DNA from: Aureococcus anophagefferens
Lineage: Eukaryota > Sar > Pelagophyceae > Pelagomonadales > Pelagomonadaceae
Assembly: GCF_000186865.1 (NCBI RefSeq)
Contig: NW_008705575.1
Coordinates: 739,424-803,423 of the forward strand
Direction of reading: 5' to 3'
DNA: 64,000 nt
How positions within the stretch are numbered: position 1 is the first letter of the stretch; each line of letters opens with the position of its first letter. The notes under the pieces were generated by a model. The model saw nothing but the letters and a program-made list of their open reading frames with translations, was not told where the DNA came from and searched no databases. Shown here in pieces: positions 61,125-64,000 of the stretch. A program made the position numbers and the translations under genes.

Positions 61125-63359
61125 ATGAAACACCTCCTACTCGTCCTCCTCTCGCTCCGCGCCGCCGGCGACGCGATCTACCGCGTCGACTCGCGCGAGG
61201 TCTGCGTCGAGACCGGCGCGGCGCCGTTCTGCGTCGACTTCGTGCACGCCGAGCTCGAGGCGGCGGCGCGCGCCTTCTGCGAATCCACGCAAGTCTGCGT
61301 CGCCGGCGAGGCCGCGTCCCTCGCGGCGGAGGCGCGGCGCGCGCTGCTCGCGCGCGGCGACGCCGCCGAGGCCGAGCTCCGGCGCCGCTTCCGGTGCATG
61401 CTCGACCGGAACGCGACGGACGGCTGCCAGCACGGCGAAGACCAAACCCACGACTGGCTCGACAACGCCGACGGCACCGCGCGCCGGAAGATTGCCACCC
61501 GGCGGCGCGAGGCGGCGGCGCTCCTCGCGGGCGACCTGCCGCGGCCCGAGAGCTCGGAGTGCGAGGCGCCGAGCGAGGCGCACGCGGCGATCCGCGCGTG
61601 CCCGCTCGCGCGCGCCTACGCGTCCATCGACGTCACGCCGGCGGACCTGCCCATCTGGGACGTCGACGGCGGCGACGTGCCCCCGCGGGCCTGGGCGACG
61701 CTCGGGGAGCTCTTCTCCGAGGACGAGCACTACGAGCACGCGACGGCCGCGCTGCTCCGGTCCCTCGAGCTGGGCCTCGCGGCCCTGGACCCGGGCCGCG
61801 CCTGCATGGTCGACCTCCACGTCGCGACGATCGCCGGCGCCTGGGGCGAGCTCGACGCGGCCGCGCGCGTCTACGGCCGCGCGGCCGCGCGCGCGGCGGT
61901 CCTGAGCGAGGGCGCGCGGCTCGACGGCCGCGAAAACGACTTCCGGGACTACGGCGCCATGGCGACGGCGAGCCGCCTGAACGCGGCCATGCTCCTGCCG
62001 CCCATCGTCCCCCGATCGGCGGAGCTCGCGGCGGCGCGGGCCCGGCTCCGAGGAGACCTGGAGATTCTGGCCGCGGCGGACTTTTCGCCGGTGCGCGAGG
62101 ACCTGTTCCTCCAGCGCATCGGCCGCACGCTCTTCTACCTCGCGCACCAGTGCGAGCCCGAGGTCGAGGAGCAGAAGTTGCTCGCGGCGCTCCTCGCGAA
62201 GGTCGCGCCGTCGCTCGTCGAAGCCTCGCCGGAGCTCGCGCGGCGGCGGCCCGCCGCGGCGACGCGCGTCGCCTTCGTCTCGGCCTACCTCTGCGACCAC
62301 AGCATCGGCAAGATGCTCGCCGAGGTGCTCTTCTTTTTGAACCAGGACGCGCGGCTGCAGGTCTTCGCGCTGCACCTGGAGAACGGGCACGCCGCGCGGC
62401 CCGGCGACCACGTGCGCCAGTTCCTCGAGGCCCACCTCGGCGCGGACCGGTCGCTCGTATTGCCGGCGACCCTCGCCGGCGCGCGCGGCGCCGTCCTCGA
62501 CCTGGGCGTCGACGTGCTGCTCTACCCGGACGTGGGCATGGAGATCACGAGCTACTTCCTCGCGTTCTCGCGCCTCGCGCGCGTCCAGGTCGTCTGGTGG
62601 GGCCACCCGGTGACGACGGGGCTCGCGAGCGTCGACTACTTTCTGGGATTGGACACGGAGGTCGACGGGGCTTCGGACCACTACGCGGAGCAACTGGTGC
62701 GCGCGTCGTGGGTGAACACGGCGCCGTTCCAGATCAAGGCCCTCGAGCGGCAGCCCCGGGGCGACCTGCTCGAGCGGGACCCCGGCGGCGCCTTGTATTT
62801 GATTCTGGGGCGGCTCTTCAAGGTCCACGCGCTCTTCGACGACATCTTATTGGACGTCCTCGAGGCGGACCCGACGGGCGTCGTCGCCGTCGTCTCCGAG
62901 CCGCAGCGCCAGCTCACGTCGTTGATGTTCCGGCGCCTGCGGGCGAGCGCGGGCGCCCGGAACCGCGCGCACCTCCTGGAGCGGCTGCGCGTCGTCGACT
63001 ACTGGAACTACGTGAACGCGCTGTCGAACGCGCGCGTCGCGCTCGACACGTACCCCTACGGCGGCTGCCTCACGGCCCTCGACGCGCTCTCCAACGGCGT
63101 GCCCCTCGTCGTGCTCCCGGGCCCCCTGGAGCGCGGCCGCCACGCCATGTCCATCTACGGCCAGATGAACCTGACGGACTTCGTCGCGCGCGACGCGGCG
63201 GACTACGTGCGCCTCGCGGTGGCCCTCGCCACGGACGACGACGTCCACGCGCGCGCCGTCGACGAGATCCGGGCCAAGTACCCCGACGCCCACCGCGCCG
63301 GCGACGTCGCCGCGGAGTGGGCCGGCGCGTTCCTCCGCATGGACCGCGGCGCCGTCTAG
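61125..63359 (+). CDS. secretory OGT-like glycosyltransferase (GT41)
   Basis: A 744-residue protein. The C-terminal half matches the catalytic region of O-GlcNAc transferase/SPINDLY: TRVAFVSAYLCDHSIGKM, VDVLLYPDVGMEITSYFLAF, RVQVVWWGHPVTTGLASVDY, and ALDTYPYGGCLTALDALSNG then VPLVVLPG. Unlike cytosolic OGT, it starts with a signal peptide (MKHLLLVLLSLRAAGDA) and has a Cys-containing N-terminal half (CVETGAAPFCVDF, CESTQVC) with only weak TPR-like helices (ATAALLRSLELGLAALD). It therefore probably acts in the ER/Golgi or outside the cell. Donor (GlcNAc or fucose) cannot be told by eye. ATG 61125 opens the signal peptide; 61104 is the earlier in-frame ATG. Confidence 0.82.
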   Translation: MKHLLLVLLSLRAAGDAIYRVDSREVCVETGAAPFCVDFVHAELEAAARAFCESTQVCVAGEAASLAAEARRALLARGDAAEAELRRRFRCMLDRNATDGCQHGEDQTHDWLDNADGTARRKIATRRREAAALLAGDLPRPESSECEAPSEAHAAIRACPLARAYASIDVTPADLPIWDVDGGDVPPRAWATLGELFSEDEHYEHATAALLRSLELGLAALDPGRACMVDLHVATIAGAWGELDAAARVYGRAAARAAVLSEGARLDGRENDFRDYGAMATASRLNAAMLLPPIVPRSAELAAARARLRGDLEILAAADFSPVREDLFLQRIGRTLFYLAHQCEPEVEEQKLLAALLAKVAPSLVEASPELARRRPAAATRVAFVSAYLCDHSIGKMLAEVLFFLNQDARLQVFALHLENGHAARPGDHVRQFLEAHLGADRSLVLPATLAGARGAVLDLGVDVLLYPDVGMEITSYFLAFSRLARVQVVWWGHPVTTGLASVDYFLGLDTEVDGASDHYAEQLVRASWVNTAPFQIKALERQPRGDLLERDPGGALYLILGRLFKVHALFDDILLDVLEADPTGVVAVVSEPQRQLTSLMFRRLRASAGARNRAHLLERLRVVDYWNYVNALSNARVALDTYPYGGCLTALDALSNGVPLVVLPGPLERGRHAMSIYGQMNLTDFVARDAADYVRLAVALATDDDVHARAVDEIRAKYPDAHRAGDVAAEWAGAFLRMDRGAV

Positions 63360-63414
63360 GCTAAAGATGCGTTCTTCAACTTGCACGGTTGCTTAACGCG
63401 CGCGTTTCGACGCG

Positions 63415-63927
63415 ATGGCCAGCCCCCAACCCTCCCCACGGAGTCCCACGGAGCCCCTGCCCGAGGCGCCGCCGGCGGAGGACGCGGCGCCGGCGCCGCC
63501 GAAGGTCGACGAGTCCATGATCGCCGTGGGCCCCCAGACGGCGGAGTTGAAACAACTCGACGACCTCATCCACGGCGCCCTCGAGGCGCTGCTCATCGAG
63601 GCCAAGGAGCGCGGCATCGACAAGCCGCCCTACGGGCGGGGGCCGCTGCACCTGCCCTACGACGACTACACGCGGGACGACGGGTCCGAGGAGGACGAGG
63701 AGGACGAGGACTACGACGAGGACGACGACGAGGACTTTGAGCAGGACCCGCCGTTCAAGTACGAGTACGGCTTCAACGCGCTGAGCTTCGTCGCCGACTA
63801 CCTGCGGGCCCACAACCCCAACAACCCCGACAAGGACTTCGAGGAGGAGTTCAGCGGCAGCGACGAGGACAAGCCGCCCGCGACGCCGCCCGAGGAGATG
63901 GACGAGGTCACGAAGCTCCTGTCCTAA
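63415..63927 (+). CDS. acidic hypothetical protein
   Basis: A 170-residue, very acidic protein. Pro/Ala-rich start, a helix (ELKQLDDLIHGALEALLIEA), the segment DKPPYGRGPLHLPYDDYTRD, a run of Glu/Asp (EEDEEDEDYDEDDDEDF), and YEYGFNALSFVADYLRAHNP, which resembles DPY-30/RIIa-like docking helices where a Phe-x-x-x-Tyr-Leu pattern precedes N-P. A second acidic stretch ends the protein. It follows the OGT-like gene on the same strand at 55 bp. Function unknown. Confidence 0.6.
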   Translation: MASPQPSPRSPTEPLPEAPPAEDAAPAPPKVDESMIAVGPQTAELKQLDDLIHGALEALLIEAKERGIDKPPYGRGPLHLPYDDYTRDDGSEEDEEDEDYDEDDDEDFEQDPPFKYEYGFNALSFVADYLRAHNPNNPDKDFEEEFSGSDEDKPPATPPEEMDEVTKLLS

Positions 63928-64000
63928 GGTCGTTGCGACGAAAGGGGTGCTTTAGCGTAGAGAGCAGAGGGAGGCGCGCGAGACACACCCGCTCACTGCC
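63928..64000. other. 3' flank at window end
   Basis: Downstream of the last stop codon; 73 bp with no recognisable feature. Confidence 0.4.

Overview
The window is nuclear DNA of a very GC-rich, gene-dense stramenopile alga, most likely the pelagophyte Aureococcus anophagefferens or a close relative. Four things point there: three 192-bp introner elements (introns that move like DNA transposons) with 16-bp terminal inverted repeats and 8-bp target duplications, a type known from Aureococcus; heterokont plastid-targeting leaders with a Phe after the signal peptide (ATAF, ASAF); a TGA-containing selenoprotein gene; and a DUF4116 protein. The species is an inference; the sequence features are seen directly.

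I support 46 protein-coding genes. They are packed tightly, and neighbours usually lie on opposite strands (36 of 45 adjacent pairs). Convergent pairs are often only 7-40 bp apart, and one pair overlaps. Introns are few and short, and several appear to use GC-AG or otherwise non-standard donors. No rRNA, tRNA or CRISPR was seen.

Layout. 0.3-10 kb: an Ariadne-type ubiquitin ligase, a plastid DUF2358-glutaredoxin fusion, an MsrA lacking its catalytic Cys, gamma-secretase subunit PEN-2, a methyltransferase carrying introner 1, an arylsulfatase, and phosphomannomutase after a 1-kb repeat-bearing gap. 10-21.6 kb: a run of secretory-pathway genes (three methyltransferases, two large proteins combining a phytanoyl-CoA-dioxygenase-like domain and a glycosyltransferase-like domain in opposite orders, and a secreted six-repeat Cys protein) that looks like a glycan-modification neighbourhood. 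21.7-31 kb: ATG5, a four-repeat protein with RRVS sites facing an AGC kinase, a small plastid membrane protein, an MBD protein, a sulfotransferase with introner 2, a FAIM-like protein, and a class II glutamine amidotransferase whose catalytic Cys is probably exposed by signal peptidase. 31-35.5 kb: repeats, an AT-rich island and gene fragments, with a PRXL2-type selenoprotein between them. 35.5-48 kb: phosphoglycerate dehydrogenase, coiled-coil, SAM-domain and MBD/AT-hook proteins, a GT2-like protein, a MATE transporter, a split lysine-rich protein, an SH3 protein and plastid NFU. 48-64 kb: an ankyrin protein, a kexin-like protease, a DUF4116 protein, a fucosyltransferase-like protein, a beta-propeller protein, an ankyrin-DnaJ-LOTUS protein, a MYND protein, a calponin-repeat protein, ORC4 (with introner 3), a plastid protein, a secreted OGT-like protein and an acidic protein.

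The best candidates for something new are the mirror-image dioxygenase/glycosyltransferase genes and their methyltransferase neighbours, the introner splice geometry, the selenoprotein with its SECIS candidate, and two families of internal protein repeats. All functions are inferred from sequence motifs read by eye; no database search was run.
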